Source of the DNA: Pseudomonas sp. Os17 | Lineage (GTDB): Bacteria > Pseudomonadota > Gammaproteobacteria > Pseudomonadales > Pseudomonadaceae | Direction of reading: 5' to 3' | NCBI RefSeq assembly: GCF_001547895.1 | Contig: NZ_AP014627.1 | Location: forward strand, 5,707,501-5,771,500 | DNA length: 64,000 nt | In this document: positions 31,856-41,013 of the stretch, piece by piece | How positions within the stretch are numbered: the first letter of the stretch is position 1 | How the letters are laid out: each line of letters begins with the position of its first letter | Notes under the pieces: model-generated | The model's database searches: none | The model's input: the letters and a program-made list of their open reading frames with translations, nothing else | Told to the model about the DNA's origin: nothing | Made by a program: the position numbers and the translations under genes

Positions 31856-32746
31856 ATGAAAGCCAGCCGCTCCAGCATCCCGGTGTTCAAGCTCTATGGG
31901 GAAAACCAGGCCTGGCCGACCCCGGACCTGCTGCACTGCGAATCCATCCCCAAGCGCAGCAGCCTGCACCATTGGGAGATCAAGCCGCACCGTCACGCCG
32001 ACCTCTACCAGTTGCTCTATGTGCAGCGCGGCCAGGCCCTGGTGGAAGTCGAGGGACGGCGCCAGGACGTGCGCGAAGCATCGATCCAGGTGGTGCCGCC
32101 GCTGATGGTCCACGGCTTTCAGTTCTCGGAAAACATCCAGGGTTACGTGCTGACCCTGGGCGCGCCTCTAGTGGCCCAACTGGAAGCGCAACTGGGCGCG
32201 CCCCTGGCCGTACTCGCGTCTTGCGCCTGCTACCCGGTGGGCCGTGACCGCCACAGCCTCAACACCCTGTTCAAGGCGCTGATGGATGAATACGAAGGCA
32301 GCGCCGCGGCCCGCGACCTGTTGCTGCATTCGCTGGTCAACGTGCTGGTGGTGTGGATCAGTCGCCGTGGCCAGCAGAACACCCCGCCGAGCAACCGCGG
32401 CGAGCGCAATCAGCAGTTGTTGGGGCATTTCATCAAGCTGGTGGAGCGCCACTATCAGGAACACCCCACGGTGGAATCCCTGGCCCATCGCATCGGCCTG
32501 TCCAGCGTGCACCTCAACACCCTGTGCCGGGAACTGGCCGGGCAGAGCGCGCTGCAGATGCTCCACCAGCGCCTGATGCTGGAAGCCAAGCGCGGGCTGA
32601 TCTACACCAACATCAGCATCAGCCAGCTGTCGGACAACCTGGGGTTCAGCGACCCGACCTACTTCTCGCGCTTCTTCAAGCGCCTCAGCGGCCAGTCGCC
32701 CAATGCCTTTCGCCAGAGTGCCGGGCAAGCCCCCGGCAGCCGCTGA
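31856..32746 (+). CDS. pobR: AraC-family activator of pobA
   Basis: 296 residues from MKASRSSIPVFKLYGENQAW. An N-terminal cupin (HWEIKPHRHADLYQLLYVQRG) would sense 4-hydroxybenzoate, and the C-terminal AraC HTH includes LAHRIGLSSVHLNTLCRELAG and SDNLGFSDPTYFSRFFKRLSGQSP. It is divergent from pobA across 192 bases, so PobR control of pobA is strongly suggested by position and family. Confidence 0.93.
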   Translation: MKASRSSIPVFKLYGENQAWPTPDLLHCESIPKRSSLHHWEIKPHRHADLYQLLYVQRGQALVEVEGRRQDVREASIQVVPPLMVHGFQFSENIQGYVLTLGAPLVAQLEAQLGAPLAVLASCACYPVGRDRHSLNTLFKALMDEYEGSAAARDLLLHSLVNVLVVWISRRGQQNTPPSNRGERNQQLLGHFIKLVERHYQEHPTVESLAHRIGLSSVHLNTLCRELAGQSALQMLHQRLMLEAKRGLIYTNISISQLSDNLGFSDPTYFSRFFKRLSGQSPNAFRQSAGQAPGSR

Positions 32747-32776
32747 GCCGACGCGAGTTTTGTGCAGCTCGCCGAT

Positions 32777-32896
32777 TTCTCTTAACAAATCTCGCCACAC
32801 GCCGCCGACGGCCCTCGCCAATACCGTCGCGAATTCTTATATGTGATTGATTTAAAACGATAAATTAAAAATAAAAGAATTGGCACGCTAGTTGAG
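32777..32896 (+). promoter_or_regulatory. Sigma-54 promoter and upstream blocks of the outer-membrane-protein gene
   Basis: A -24/-12 element TGGCACG-CTAG-TTGAG lies at 32881-32896 (GG spacing correct, the -12 GC is GA). Upstream are three blocks that recur before the pch operon: a TTCTCT...AAAT..TC block (32777-32793), CGACGGCCCTC (32806-32816) and ATTGATTTAAAACGAT (32846-32861). Their distances to the -24 element (104, 75 and 35 bases) nearly equal those at the pch promoter (107, 74 and 36). They are probable activator and/or IHF sites for the sigma-54 activator encoded nearby. Confidence 0.75.
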
Positions 32897-32964
32897 ACGC
32901 TCTGCCAGCGCCTCAGGAGCCCTCCTCCTGCCAGCGCTCCCATAACAATAAGGCAGACCTTCTC

Positions 32965-33900
32965 ATGCATCAGACCTCCTCGCGCCTGCGCGTTCTTGCA
33001 CTCACCTCCAGCCTGCTGTTTGGCGCCCACACCTCATGGGTGCAAGCCAGCGAAGGCGGCGTGTCCTCCTGGCCCATGGGCATCGAACTCTACGGCATGG
33101 GCATCCTGCCGCCGCCCGGCACCTATGCCCAGGTCTTCGTCGGCAACTACCTGGCCGACAGCCTGCGGGACAACGCGGGTCACCGCGCGGCCAGCATCGA
33201 CTTGCGCGTCACCAGCGTGGTGCCACGTTTTGTCTGGGTGACCGAGCAAGAAGTGCTGGGGGGCAATCTCGGTTTCCACGCCCTGCTGCCCCTCAACGAC
33301 ATGCGCCTGAACATCAAGAACGGCCCCCACGATCACAAGCGCGGGATAGGCGACGCCCACCTCGGCCCGGTGCTGGGCTTTCATCACAGCGACAAGTTCC
33401 ACAGTGCCCTGGGGGTCGATTTCGTGTTGCCCAGCGGCGGCGAATACGACAAGGACGACCTGATCAACCTGGGCAACCACTACTACACCGTGCAAGCGGT
33501 GTATGCCATGACCTACACCGATCCGCAGGGTTTCAACGCCGATGTGCGCCTGATGCACGACTACAACTTCGAAAACCGCGCCACCCACTATCAGTCCGGA
33601 CGCGAGCTGCACGCCGACTACAGTCTCGGCTGGGGGCTGGGCAACGGCTGGGTGATCGGCGTCGGCGGGCACGCCTATCAGCAGATCAGCGACGACAAGT
33701 GCAGCGTCACCGATTGCGCCGCCGCGGCCCAGGTGCAAGCCAGTGATGGCAATCGCGGACGCTCGTTCTCCATCGGCCCGGCGGTGCAATTTCGCAGCAA
33801 GAGCGGCTGGTCGTTGAGCGCCAAATGGCAGGACGAATCGGCGGTGCGCAACCGCGCCGAGGGTCAGACCTACTGGCTGAAATTCACCACCGCGCTCTGA
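32965..33900 (+). CDS. Outer-membrane MetA-pathway/SphA-type protein
   Basis: 311 residues with a signal peptide (cut after VQA, about residue 28). The mature part is rich in alternating beta strands and aromatic residues, e.g. GIELYGMGILPPPGTYAQVFVGNY and GIGDAHLGPVLGFHHS, typical of the 'MetA-pathway of phenol degradation' outer-membrane family (SphA-like). These are proposed uptake channels for aromatic compounds. It is preceded by a sigma-54 promoter and faces the sigma-54 activator gene, fitting a role in entry of the alkylphenol substrate. Confidence 0.82.
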   Translation: MHQTSSRLRVLALTSSLLFGAHTSWVQASEGGVSSWPMGIELYGMGILPPPGTYAQVFVGNYLADSLRDNAGHRAASIDLRVTSVVPRFVWVTEQEVLGGNLGFHALLPLNDMRLNIKNGPHDHKRGIGDAHLGPVLGFHHSDKFHSALGVDFVLPSGGEYDKDDLINLGNHYYTVQAVYAMTYTDPQGFNADVRLMHDYNFENRATHYQSGRELHADYSLGWGLGNGWVIGVGGHAYQQISDDKCSVTDCAAAAQVQASDGNRGRSFSIGPAVQFRSKSGWSLSAKWQDESAVRNRAEGQTYWLKFTTAL

Positions 33901-33960
33901 ATCGACAGACGCTGAATCAACCCCCGTTGAATCAACGCCCCCTGCACCGCCGAACGCCGC

Positions 33961-33990
33961 GCCCGCTGTTGCCGAAACGCAGCAGCGGGC
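33961..33990. terminator. Hairpin between convergent genes
   Basis: GCCCGCTGTTGC (33961-33972) pairs with GCAGCAGCGGGC (33979-33990) over 12 bp including one G-T pair, with a CGAAAC loop. It lies between the ends of the outer-membrane-protein gene and the sigma-54 activator gene. No T tract is present, so its terminator role is inferred from position. Confidence 0.55.
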
Positions 33991-33994
33991 CGGT

Positions 33995-35836
33995 TCAACG
34001 GCCCTTGAGGCGATAGCTGACCTGAGCCCGACTCATGCCGAGCATCTGCGCCGCCGCGGTGATGTTGCCCCCGGAGCGCTCCAGGGCCAGATGCACCAGG
34101 CGCAATTCGATCTCTTCCAGCGAGGTGCTCAAAGCCGGCGCCCGGCCGGAGAGAAAGGCCTGCAGGCTGGCCAGCTCCGGCTCCTCGAGCGGCGCCTCAG
34201 CCGAGCTGGCCGCCGCTGAAGAGGGCGCTGGTTCACGCAGCGTCGGTGGTGACAGGCGCCCGTCGGCGTTCAAGCCAATGGCAACCCCCGCCAGGGGCGT
34301 TCCCGCTTCGCTCAGGTGCACCACATCGATGATTTCACCGTCGCCGGCGGCAATCACGCCGCGCTCGATGAGGTTCTGCAACTCGCGGATATTGCCGGGG
34401 AAGCGGTAGGTCAGCAGCGCATTCACCAAGCGCGTGCTGCAACCCGCCGGCTGACGCCCGTGGCGCTGGCTGAAGCGGTGCAGGAAGTAACTCAGCAGCA
34501 GGGGAATGTCTTCACGGCGCTCGCGCAGGGGCGGCAGATGAATGGGAAACACATTCAAGCGATAGAACAGGTCCTCACGAAAGCGCCCGGCCTCCACTTC
34601 GCGCCGCAGGTCGAGGTTGGTCGCCGCGATCACTCGCACATCCACCCGCAGCGGCTCGCTGCCCCCCACCCGCTCGATCTCGCCTTCCTGCAAGGCCCGC
34701 AGGATCTTGCTCTGGGCCGAAAGGCTGAGGGTGGCGATCTCATCAAGAAACAGGGTGCCGCCATGCGCCCGCTCGAAGCGCCCCGGCCGCGAACGGTCGG
34801 CGCCGGTAAAGGCCCCCCGCTCGACGCCGAACAGCTCGGCCTCCACCAGGTTTTCCGGCAGGGTCGCGCAGTTCAGCGCCACCAGGGGCTGCTGCCGACG
34901 GCGGCTGGCCTGATGCAGATTGCGCGCGAACAACTCCTTGCCCACCCCCGACTCTCCGGTCAGCAGCACCGTGGCCTGGGTCGGCGCCACCCGCTGCAAC
35001 AACTGGCTGGCGGCCACAAAGGCCGCCGAGATGCCGACCAATTGCTGTTCGCCGGGCGATACCGGTAGCTCGGCGACCTGGGTCTGTACCCCCGAGGCAT
35101 AGGCGCTGCGGCTGAGAAAATCCCCCGGATCGAGGTACATCAGGTCGACGTCGATGTCCTCCCACAGCTGCGCCGGCTTGCCGACAATCCGACAGGCCGG
35201 CTGCCCCATCGAGCGGCATTCCAACTCGCGAAACACCACCAGCCGCCCCAGCAGCGACGAGGCGTAGCCACTGGCATAGCCGATCTCCATCCAGCACGCC
35301 GGCTCGCCGCCCAGGCCATAGGCGGCGATGTGCTCGTCGTCTTCCAAGGAGTTGTGCCAGAGAAACTCCGAATAGAAATGGCCGATGCTGGAGTCGATCT
35401 CGAAGCGCACCACCTCGACATTGACCATGCCTTCGAGCATGTGCAGACGCGGCCCGGCGCTGTAGAGGCTGGCGTGATCGCCGTCCGGCCACTGCTCGCT
35501 GACCTGGGCCGCGTCCCGGGCCCCGGCCTGCCAGCCGATGCGCGTGATCAGGCCACGGGCCTTGTCGAAGCCCAGGGCCTCGATCAATTCACGACGGATC
35601 GAGCCGAACGCCGACCCCTGCATCAGCATCATCCGCTGTCCACACAGCCAGATGCTGCCGTCCTGGGGGGCAAAGGCCACGGTCTCGGCCAGTTGCTCGG
35701 CCGAAGGCAGGCCGCTGGCCTCGAATTGACTGGTGCGATCGACGATCAGGCGCTTTTGCCGCCCCAGCATCTGCTTGAGGAAGTCTTCATCCGCAGGACG
35801 GCCGGGCTGGCTGGAAGGAGAACGAGTCATGGGCAA
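33995..35836 (-). CDS. Sigma-54-dependent activator of the XylR/DmpR (V4R) type
   Basis: 613 residues. An N-terminal XylR_N sensory region (about 15-145) and a V4R domain (about 150-215, with [12 protein letters not shown]) bind aromatic effectors in this family. The central AAA+ domain has Walker A GESGVGK (294-300), the sigma-54-contacting GAFTGA (341-346) and Walker [10 protein letters not shown] Fis-type HTH ends the protein ([23 protein letters not shown]). It is divergent from the pch operon and convergent with the outer-membrane-protein gene; both have sigma-54 promoters. The effector is probably a 4-alkylphenol. Confidence 0.92.
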   Translation of the reverse strand: MPMTRSPSSQPGRPADEDFLKQMLGRQKRLIVDRTSQFEASGLPSAEQLAETVAFAPQDGSIWLCGQRMMLMQGSAFGSIRRELIEALGFDKARGLITRIGWQAGARDAAQVSEQWPDGDHASLYSAGPRLHMLEGMVNVEVVRFEIDSSIGHFYSEFLWHNSLEDDEHIAAYGLGGEPACWMEIGYASGYASSLLGRLVVFRELECRSMGQPACRIVGKPAQLWEDIDVDLMYLDPGDFLSRSAYASGVQTQVAELPVSPGEQQLVGISAAFVAASQLLQRVAPTQATVLLTGESGVGKELFARNLHQASRRRQQPLVALNCATLPENLVEAELFGVERGAFTGADRSRPGRFERAHGGTLFLDEIATLSLSAQSKILRALQEGEIERVGGSEPLRVDVRVIAATNLDLRREVEAGRFREDLFYRLNVFPIHLPPLRERREDIPLLLSYFLHRFSQRHGRQPAGCSTRLVNALLTYRFPGNIRELQNLIERGVIAAGDGEIIDVVHLSEAGTPLAGVAIGLNADGRLSPPTLREPAPSSAAASSAEAPLEEPELASLQAFLSGRAPALSTSLEEIELRLVHLALERSGGNITAAAQMLGMSRAQVSYRLKGR

Positions 35837-35991
35837 TCAACAGGCAGCTCAGGGGCCTTGCAGTATGCCCCGGCGCTTTGCCGGGTCAATCGCCGTCCCT
35901 CCTGGCCGCAGGCGATGCGCAGATTCTGGCCGGTAACCGCACAGTTTCCGCAGGCGCCCCGGGAGTGCCGAGCTTTCGACGCCCTTGCGAC

Positions 35992-36114
35992 TTCTCTGCA
36001 TAAATTTCCGCAGCGCGCCCCGCACGACGGCCCTCCCGGCAACCTGGACAATCATCTAACTAATTGTTTTAAAACAATATTTTCACGAAAAACGACCGTG
36101 GCACGATAGTTGTT
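35992..36114 (+). promoter_or_regulatory. Sigma-54 promoter and upstream blocks of the pch operon
   Basis: TGGCACG-ATAG-TTGTT at 36099-36114 is a -24/-12 element. Upstream lie a TTCTCT...AAAT..TC block (35992-36008), CGACGGCCCTC (36025-36035) and the perfect 16-bp palindrome ATTGTTTTAAAACAAT (36063-36078), matching 14 of 16 bases of the equivalent block at 32846. The leader to the aldehyde dehydrogenase gene is about 220 bases and holds a 28-codon ORF. Confidence 0.8.
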
Positions 36115-36162
36115 ATGCACAGGCAGACGCTCATCCATAACAAGACAACAGGTGACCTTGCC

Positions 36163-36249
36163 ATGCTTTCTGCCTTCCTCGCGCCTCCCCCGCCCTGCCC
36201 CTCACGCCTGCGCCACGGCCCATTGCGCAACGCAGCCCGTCTCGGCTGA
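36163..36249 (+). CDS. Possible 28-residue leader peptide with a polyproline run
   Basis: Between the sigma-54 promoter and the aldehyde dehydrogenase start is an ATG ORF of 28 codons (MLSAFLAPPPPCPSRL...). It is preceded by CATAACAAGACAACAGG, resembling the CATAACAAT-type leaders before the outer-membrane-protein and first cytochrome genes. Four consecutive prolines (residues 8-11) are a known cause of EF-P-dependent ribosome pausing. Translation is not shown; it could be a chance ORF in a GC-rich leader. Confidence 0.25.
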   Translation: MLSAFLAPPPPCPSRLRHGPLRNAARLG

Positions 36250-36342
36250 AACGCCGCCCTGGCGGGCCCCCATCCCTACCCTCAAACGCCATCGGCTTGA
36301 TTGCTGACAGCCGAGCCATGGCCACGAACAAGAGAGCACCCC

Positions 36343-37818
36343 ATGACTGCGACTCGACCTGCCTATCAACACCTGGAACTGCAGCCCATCGCCGGACAAT
36401 GGCGCGCCGGCAGCAGCGGCCAAGCGCTGGCCGTCCTCGACCCGTTCACCGAGCAATGCCTGCTGCAGATCAGCCTGGCCAACCGCCAGGACCTCGACCA
36501 GGCCTACACCAAGGCCCGCCAGACCCAGGCCCCATGGGCCGCCAGCGCGCCTGCCCAACGCAGCCAAGTGCTGCTCAACGCCGCGCGGATCTTCGATGAG
36601 CGCCGCGAGGAAATCATCGGCTGGCTGGTCCGCGAGTCCGGCAGTACCCGGATCAAGGCGCAGATCGAATGGGGCGCGGCCCGCGCCATCATCGTCGAAG
36701 CGGCCAGCCTGCCCAGCCGGGTCCACGGGCGGATCGTCGCCTCCAACGTCCCCGGCAAGGAAAGCCGCGTCTACCGCAAGCCCCTGGGGGTGATCGGGGT
36801 GATCAGCCCCTGGAACTTCCCCCTGCACCTGAGCGCCCGCTCCCTGGCGCCGGCCCTGGCCCTGGGCAACGCGGTGGTGATCAAGCCCGCCAGCGACACC
36901 CCGGTGACCGGCGGCCTGCTGCTGGCGCGGATCTTCGAGGAAGCCGGCCTGCCCGCCGGGGTGCTCAGCGTGGTGGTCGGCACCGGGGCGGAAATCGGCG
37001 ATGCCTTTGTCGAGCACCCGGTGCCGGCGTTCATTTCCTTCACCGGCTCGACCCAGGTCGGCCGCAACATCGGGCGCATCGCCAGTGGCGGCGCGCACCT
37101 CAAGCATGTGGCCCTGGAACTGGGGGGCAACAGCCCGTTCGTGGTCCTGGCCGATGCCGACTTGGAACAGGCGGTGAACGCCGCGGTGGTGGGCAAGTTC
37201 CTGCACCAGGGGCAGATCTGCATGGCGATCAACCGCATCATCGTCGAACAGCCAGTGCTGCAAGCCTTTACCCAACGCTTTGTCGAACGGGTCAAGGCCC
37301 TGCCCCATGGCGACCCGAATCTGCCGGCCACGGTGGTCGGCCCGGTGATCAACCACAAACAGCTGGCCGGTCTGCAAGACAAGATCAGCCTGGCCCTGAG
37401 CGAAGGCGCGACCTTGCTAGTGGGTGGCCCGGCTTCGGGCAACGTGCTGCCACCTCACGTGTTCGGCGACGTCCGCGCCGACATGGAGATTGCCCGCGAA
37501 GAAATCTTCGGCCCCCTGGTGGGCATCCAGAGCGCACGGGATGCCGAGCACGCCCTGGAGCTGGCCAATGCCAGTGAATACGGCCTGTCCAGCGCGGTGT
37601 TCAGCGCCAACCCGGAGCGTGGCGTGCAGTTCGCCCAACGCCTGCACGCGGGCATGAGCCACGTCAACGATATGCCCGTCAACGACGAGCCCAACGCGCC
37701 CTTTGGCGGTGAAAAGAACTCGGGCCTGGGCCGCTTCAACGGCGACTGGGCAATCGATGAATTCACCACCGACCACTGGATCACCCTGCAACACACACCG
37801 CGCCCCTATCCGTTCTGA
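36343..37818 (+). CDS. pchA: Aromatic aldehyde dehydrogenase (4-hydroxybenzaldehyde/vanillin type)
   Basis: 491 residues from [23 protein letters not shown](P)-aldehyde dehydrogenase signature: Asn158 in ISPWNFP, general base Glu259 in LELGGNSP and nucleophile Cys293 in GQICMA. It would oxidise 4-hydroxybenzaldehyde to 4-hydroxybenzoate, the step after the flavocytochrome. Its position as first gene of an operon ordered aldehyde dehydrogenase, cytochrome c, unknown, flavoprotein matches the pchA-C-X-F operon known from P. putida. A vanillin substrate is also possible. Confidence 0.87.
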   Translation: MTATRPAYQHLELQPIAGQWRAGSSGQALAVLDPFTEQCLLQISLANRQDLDQAYTKARQTQAPWAASAPAQRSQVLLNAARIFDERREEIIGWLVRESGSTRIKAQIEWGAARAIIVEAASLPSRVHGRIVASNVPGKESRVYRKPLGVIGVISPWNFPLHLSARSLAPALALGNAVVIKPASDTPVTGGLLLARIFEEAGLPAGVLSVVVGTGAEIGDAFVEHPVPAFISFTGSTQVGRNIGRIASGGAHLKHVALELGGNSPFVVLADADLEQAVNAAVVGKFLHQGQICMAINRIIVEQPVLQAFTQRFVERVKALPHGDPNLPATVVGPVINHKQLAGLQDKISLALSEGATLLVGGPASGNVLPPHVFGDVRADMEIAREEIFGPLVGIQSARDAEHALELANASEYGLSSAVFSANPERGVQFAQRLHAGMSHVNDMPVNDEPNAPFGGEKNSGLGRFNGDWAIDEFTTDHWITLQHTPRPYPF

Positions 37819-37866
37819 ACAGGGCGCCTGTCCACCGAATCACCCCATAACAATACGGAGTACGCA

Positions 37867-38202
37867 ATGTCCTCGCTCCTTGACAGCCCAACTGTGAAAC
37901 GAAGCCTTGCCCTGTGCCTGAGCCTGCCCCTGGCGGTGCTGGCGACAACGGCCGCCGCCGATGGCGACGGCGTCTGGAAAAGCGGTGAAAACGTCTACGC
38001 CAAGGTCTGCGGCCACTGCCACGAAAAGAACGTCGGCCCGCAGATCAAGGGACGCCAACTGCCAACGCCCTACATCACCGCGGTGGTGCGCAACGGCTTT
38101 CGCGCGATGCCGGCCTTCCCGGCGTCGTTCATCGACGACAACGCCTTGCAGCAGGTCGCCGACTACATCTCCAAAGCCCCGGCCACGGCCGCCCAACCCT
38201 GA
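37867..38202 (+). CDS. pchC: Cytochrome c subunit of the 4-alkylphenol methylhydroxylase
   Basis: 111 residues with a signal peptide (cut near AAA-DGD, residue 31). One haem c site, CGHCH (residues 48-52), and a likely axial Met in RAMPAF (Met81). In p-cresol methylhydroxylase the small cytochrome docks on the flavoprotein and takes electrons from its FAD. The gene has a GGAG ribosome site and lies 48 bases after pchA. Another class I cytochrome c ends the operon, so which one binds the flavoprotein needs testing; order favours this one. Confidence 0.83.
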   Translation: MSSLLDSPTVKRSLALCLSLPLAVLATTAAADGDGVWKSGENVYAKVCGHCHEKNVGPQIKGRQLPTPYITAVVRNGFRAMPAFPASFIDDNALQQVADYISKAPATAAQP

Positions 38203-38212
38203 GGAGACGCCC

Positions 38213-38902
38213 ATGAACATTGAACGTCGCGCGTTGCTCAAGGGCATGGCCCTGGGCGGTCTGGCCAGCGTCGCAGTGACCGGCCCGGGCCTGAGCCTGG
38301 CCAACGGCGTACTGGGCCCGTCCGCGGGCAGGCGCCTGCCCACCCTGGCCCTGGTCAGCCCCGCCGTCGCCGACTCGGCTTTCGTCCAGGGAATCAACGC
38401 CAGCTCGGTGGCGCGCCAGGTCAGCGTGCAACGCTGGGAGGCCAGCCTGGCGTCGATCCAGGCGCTGCAACAACGCCTGGGCAGTGGCCAGCGGCAACGC
38501 ATCATCGGCCTGCTGGACGATGCCAGCGCCGCGCTGGTGCTCGACCAGGCCCGCAGCGCCGGAGCCCGAGTGCAATGGCTCGGCCAGCACCACAGCGATG
38601 CGCGGACCTCGCGCCACCAACTGCTGGGCACCACGGCCGCCCATGGCTGCGCCTTGCAACTGGGCCTGCAACTGAACGCCTGTGGCGCCGGTTTCAGCCT
38701 CAGCGAGCAGCGCCTGCTGGCACAGCCGGCGTTCCAGGCCGGCGCCCGCGCTCGCGACCCACGCAGCGCCGAACAATGGGCCGCCACCCTGGGCTACAGC
38801 CTGGCCGAACTGGCCAGCGGCCGTCTCGGCCAGGCGCCGTTGGCCAGCCCCCGGGCCGTGCCATTGAGCGGCCATTTCGTTTCGTTCTCGATTGAGGCTT
38901 GA
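38213..38902 (+). CDS. PchX-like protein with Tat-type signal, function unknown
   Basis: 229 residues from ATG 38213. The N terminus MNIERRALLKGMALGGLASVAVTG has a twin-arginine motif (ERRALLKG) and a hydrophobic stretch, so Tat export or anchoring is likely. The remainder (e.g. LGTTAAHGCALQLGLQLNACGAG) matches no enzyme family I recognise, and no haem motif is seen. It sits between the cytochrome and flavoprotein genes, exactly where the unassigned pchX lies in known pch operons. An accessory or maturation role for the flavocytochrome is inferred. Confidence 0.7.
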   Translation: MNIERRALLKGMALGGLASVAVTGPGLSLANGVLGPSAGRRLPTLALVSPAVADSAFVQGINASSVARQVSVQRWEASLASIQALQQRLGSGQRQRIIGLLDDASAALVLDQARSAGARVQWLGQHHSDARTSRHQLLGTTAAHGCALQLGLQLNACGAGFSLSEQRLLAQPAFQAGARARDPRSAEQWAATLGYSLAELASGRLGQAPLASPRAVPLSGHFVSFSIEA

Positions 38903-38915
38903 AGGAGCTGATCCA

Positions 38916-40484
38916 ATGACTGAGCAAACCCAGAAGCCACTGTTGCCCCGGGGCGTGAATGCAGCCCGCTTCAACCAGGCCATCGCCCAGTTCCGTGCCC
39001 TGCTGGGGGACGAGAACGTGCTGGTCAAGGACGACCAGCTGGTGCCCTACACCAAGATCATGATGGCGGTGGACACCGCCGAGCACATGCCCTCGGCCGC
39101 CGTCACCGCCACCAGCGTCGAGCAGGTGCAGGGGGTGGTGAAGATCTGCAACGAGCACAAGATTCCGGTCTGGACCATCTCCACCGGCCGCAACTTCGGC
39201 TACGGCTCGGCAGCGCCCGGCCAGCGCGGCCAGGTGATTCTCGACCTGAAGAAAATGAACAAGATCCTCCACGTCGACCCGCAATTGTGCACCGCGCTGG
39301 TGGAGCCCGGAGTCACCTACCAGCAGCTCTACGACTACATCCAGGAACACAACCTGCCGCTGATGCTGTCCTTCTCTGCGCCCTCGGCCATCGCCGGTCC
39401 CCTGGGCAACACCATGGACCGCGGCGTCGGCTACACCCCCTACGGCGAACACTTCCTCATGCAGTGCGGCATGGAGGTGGTGCTGGCCAACGGCGACGTC
39501 TATCGCACCGGCATGGGCGGGGTCAAAGGCGACAACGCCTGGCAAGTATTCAAGTGGGGCTACGGCCCGACCCTGGACGGCATGTTCACCCAGGCCAACT
39601 ACGGCATCTGCACCAAGATGGGCTTCTGGCTAATGCCCAAGCCACCGGTGTTCAAGCCGTTCGAGATCAAGTTCGAGAACGAGTCGGACATCGCCGAGAT
39701 CGTCGAATTCATCCGCCCGCTGCGCATCGCCCAGGTGATTCCCAACTCGGTGGTGATCGCCGGCGTGCTGTGGGAGGCCGCCACCTGCAACACCCGCCGC
39801 GCCGACTACACCCAAGAGCCGGGCGCCACCTCCGAGGCGATCCTCAAGCAGATCCAGAAGGACAAGAACCTCGGTGCCTGGAACGTCTACGCCGCCCTGT
39901 ACGGCACCCAGGAGCAGGTGGACGTCAATTGGAAGATCGTCAATCAGGCCCTCAAGGCCCTGGGCAAGGGACGCCTCGTCACCCAGGAGGAAGCCGGCAC
40001 GACCCAACCCTTCCTGTACCGCTCGCAACTGATGTCCGGGGTGCCCAACCTGCAGGAATTCGGCCTGTACAACTGGCGCGGCGGCGGTGGCTCGATGTGG
40101 TTCGCGCCGGTGAGCCAGGCCCGCGGCAGCGAGTGCAACAAGCAGCAGGCCCTGGCCAAGCGGATCCTCAACAAGCACGGCCTGGACTACGTGGGCGAAT
40201 TCATCGTCGGCTGGCGCGACATGCACCACGTGATCGACGTGCTGTACGACCGCAGCAACCCGGAGGAAACCCACCGCGCCAACGCCTGCTTCGCCGAACT
40301 GCTGGATGCGTTCGAACAGCAAGGCTATGCCGTGTACCGGGTCAACACCGCCTTCCAGGAGCGGGTGGCGCAGAGCTACGGCCCGGTCAAGCGCAAGGTC
40401 GAGCACGCCATCAAGCGCGCCCTGGACCCGAACAACATCCTTGCCCCGGGCAAGTCCGGGATCGACCTGGCCAACCCTTTCTAA
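38916..40484 (+). CDS. pchF: 4-cresol dehydrogenase (hydroxylating) flavoprotein subunit
   Basis: 522 residues from MTEQTQKPLLPRGVNAARF. It belongs to the vanillyl-alcohol-oxidase/PCMH FAD family and is, from memory, highly similar to PchF of P. putida along its length. Offset by the initiator Met, the PCMH residues are kept: Tyr385 (covalent FAD attachment, in EFGLYNWRGG), Tyr96, Glu381, Glu428, Asp441, Tyr474 and Arg475. It oxidises p-cresol-type 4-alkylphenols to a quinone methide that adds water, giving the alcohol and then the aldehyde. A FAD-PCMH domain precedes the cap domain. Chain-length preference cannot be read from sequence. Confidence 0.94.
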   Translation: MTEQTQKPLLPRGVNAARFNQAIAQFRALLGDENVLVKDDQLVPYTKIMMAVDTAEHMPSAAVTATSVEQVQGVVKICNEHKIPVWTISTGRNFGYGSAAPGQRGQVILDLKKMNKILHVDPQLCTALVEPGVTYQQLYDYIQEHNLPLMLSFSAPSAIAGPLGNTMDRGVGYTPYGEHFLMQCGMEVVLANGDVYRTGMGGVKGDNAWQVFKWGYGPTLDGMFTQANYGICTKMGFWLMPKPPVFKPFEIKFENESDIAEIVEFIRPLRIAQVIPNSVVIAGVLWEAATCNTRRADYTQEPGATSEAILKQIQKDKNLGAWNVYAALYGTQEQVDVNWKIVNQALKALGKGRLVTQEEAGTTQPFLYRSQLMSGVPNLQEFGLYNWRGGGGSMWFAPVSQARGSECNKQQALAKRILNKHGLDYVGEFIVGWRDMHHVIDVLYDRSNPEETHRANACFAELLDAFEQQGYAVYRVNTAFQERVAQSYGPVKRKVEHAIKRALDPNNILAPGKSGIDLANPF

Positions 40485-40543
40485 GTCGCTGACACGCCCC
40501 GTCGGCAGCACGCCACGGGGCCCCTTGAACCACAGGAAAACCC

Positions 40544-40915
40544 ATGAAGTACACCCCACTGCTCGCAGCCCAGGCGCTGCTGCTGGCCGCGCCACTGGCC
40601 CTGGCCGACGGCGACGCGGTCCTCGGCAAGGCCCTGTTCAGTGCCCAATGCGGCTTTTGCCACAGCACCGAGAACGGCAAACACCTGATGGGCCCCAGCC
40701 TGCACCAAGTCTTTGGCCGGGCCAGCGGCCAGGCCCCGGGCTTCAGCTATTCCAGCGCCCTGCAAGGCGCTGGCCTGCAATGGAACGACGCCAGCCTGGA
40801 GCGCTGGCTGAGCAACCCGGCGACCCTGGTGCCGGGCAATAACATGATGTTTCCCGGCCAGTCCGATCCACAGAGCCGGCAGCACCTGATTGCCTACCTG
40901 AAAAGCCTGCACTGA
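40544..40915 (+). CDS. Class I cytochrome c, second cytochrome of the operon
   Basis: 123 residues with a signal peptide (cut after ALA, residue 21). Haem site CGFCH (36-40) followed by GPSLHQVFGRASGQAPGFSYS, and a likely axial Met in NNMMFPGQ, the pattern of soluble mitochondrial-type cytochromes c. It is 59 bases after pchF and before a strong terminator, so it is the last gene of the operon. It probably carries electrons from the flavocytochrome to the respiratory chain, where other systems use azurin. Confidence 0.85.
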   Translation: MKYTPLLAAQALLLAAPLALADGDAVLGKALFSAQCGFCHSTENGKHLMGPSLHQVFGRASGQAPGFSYSSALQGAGLQWNDASLERWLSNPATLVPGNNMMFPGQSDPQSRQHLIAYLKSLH

Positions 40916-40959
40916 GGCCGCAGGCAGCGACGCCTCAACTAGCACTGCGCTGAAACGAA

Positions 40960-40993
40960 AACGCCCGGAGCATGGCCCCGGGCGTTTTTTTTT
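40960..40993. terminator. Strong terminator ending the pch operon, probably bidirectional
   Basis: ACGCCCGG (40961-40968) pairs with CCGGGCGT (40978-40985), extended by flanking A-T pairs, followed by a run of nine T residues. Four A residues on the other side provide a T tract for transcripts of the convergent MFS gene. Confidence 0.92.
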
Positions 40994-41013
40994 ACGCGTC
41001 GAACAACCGCGCG

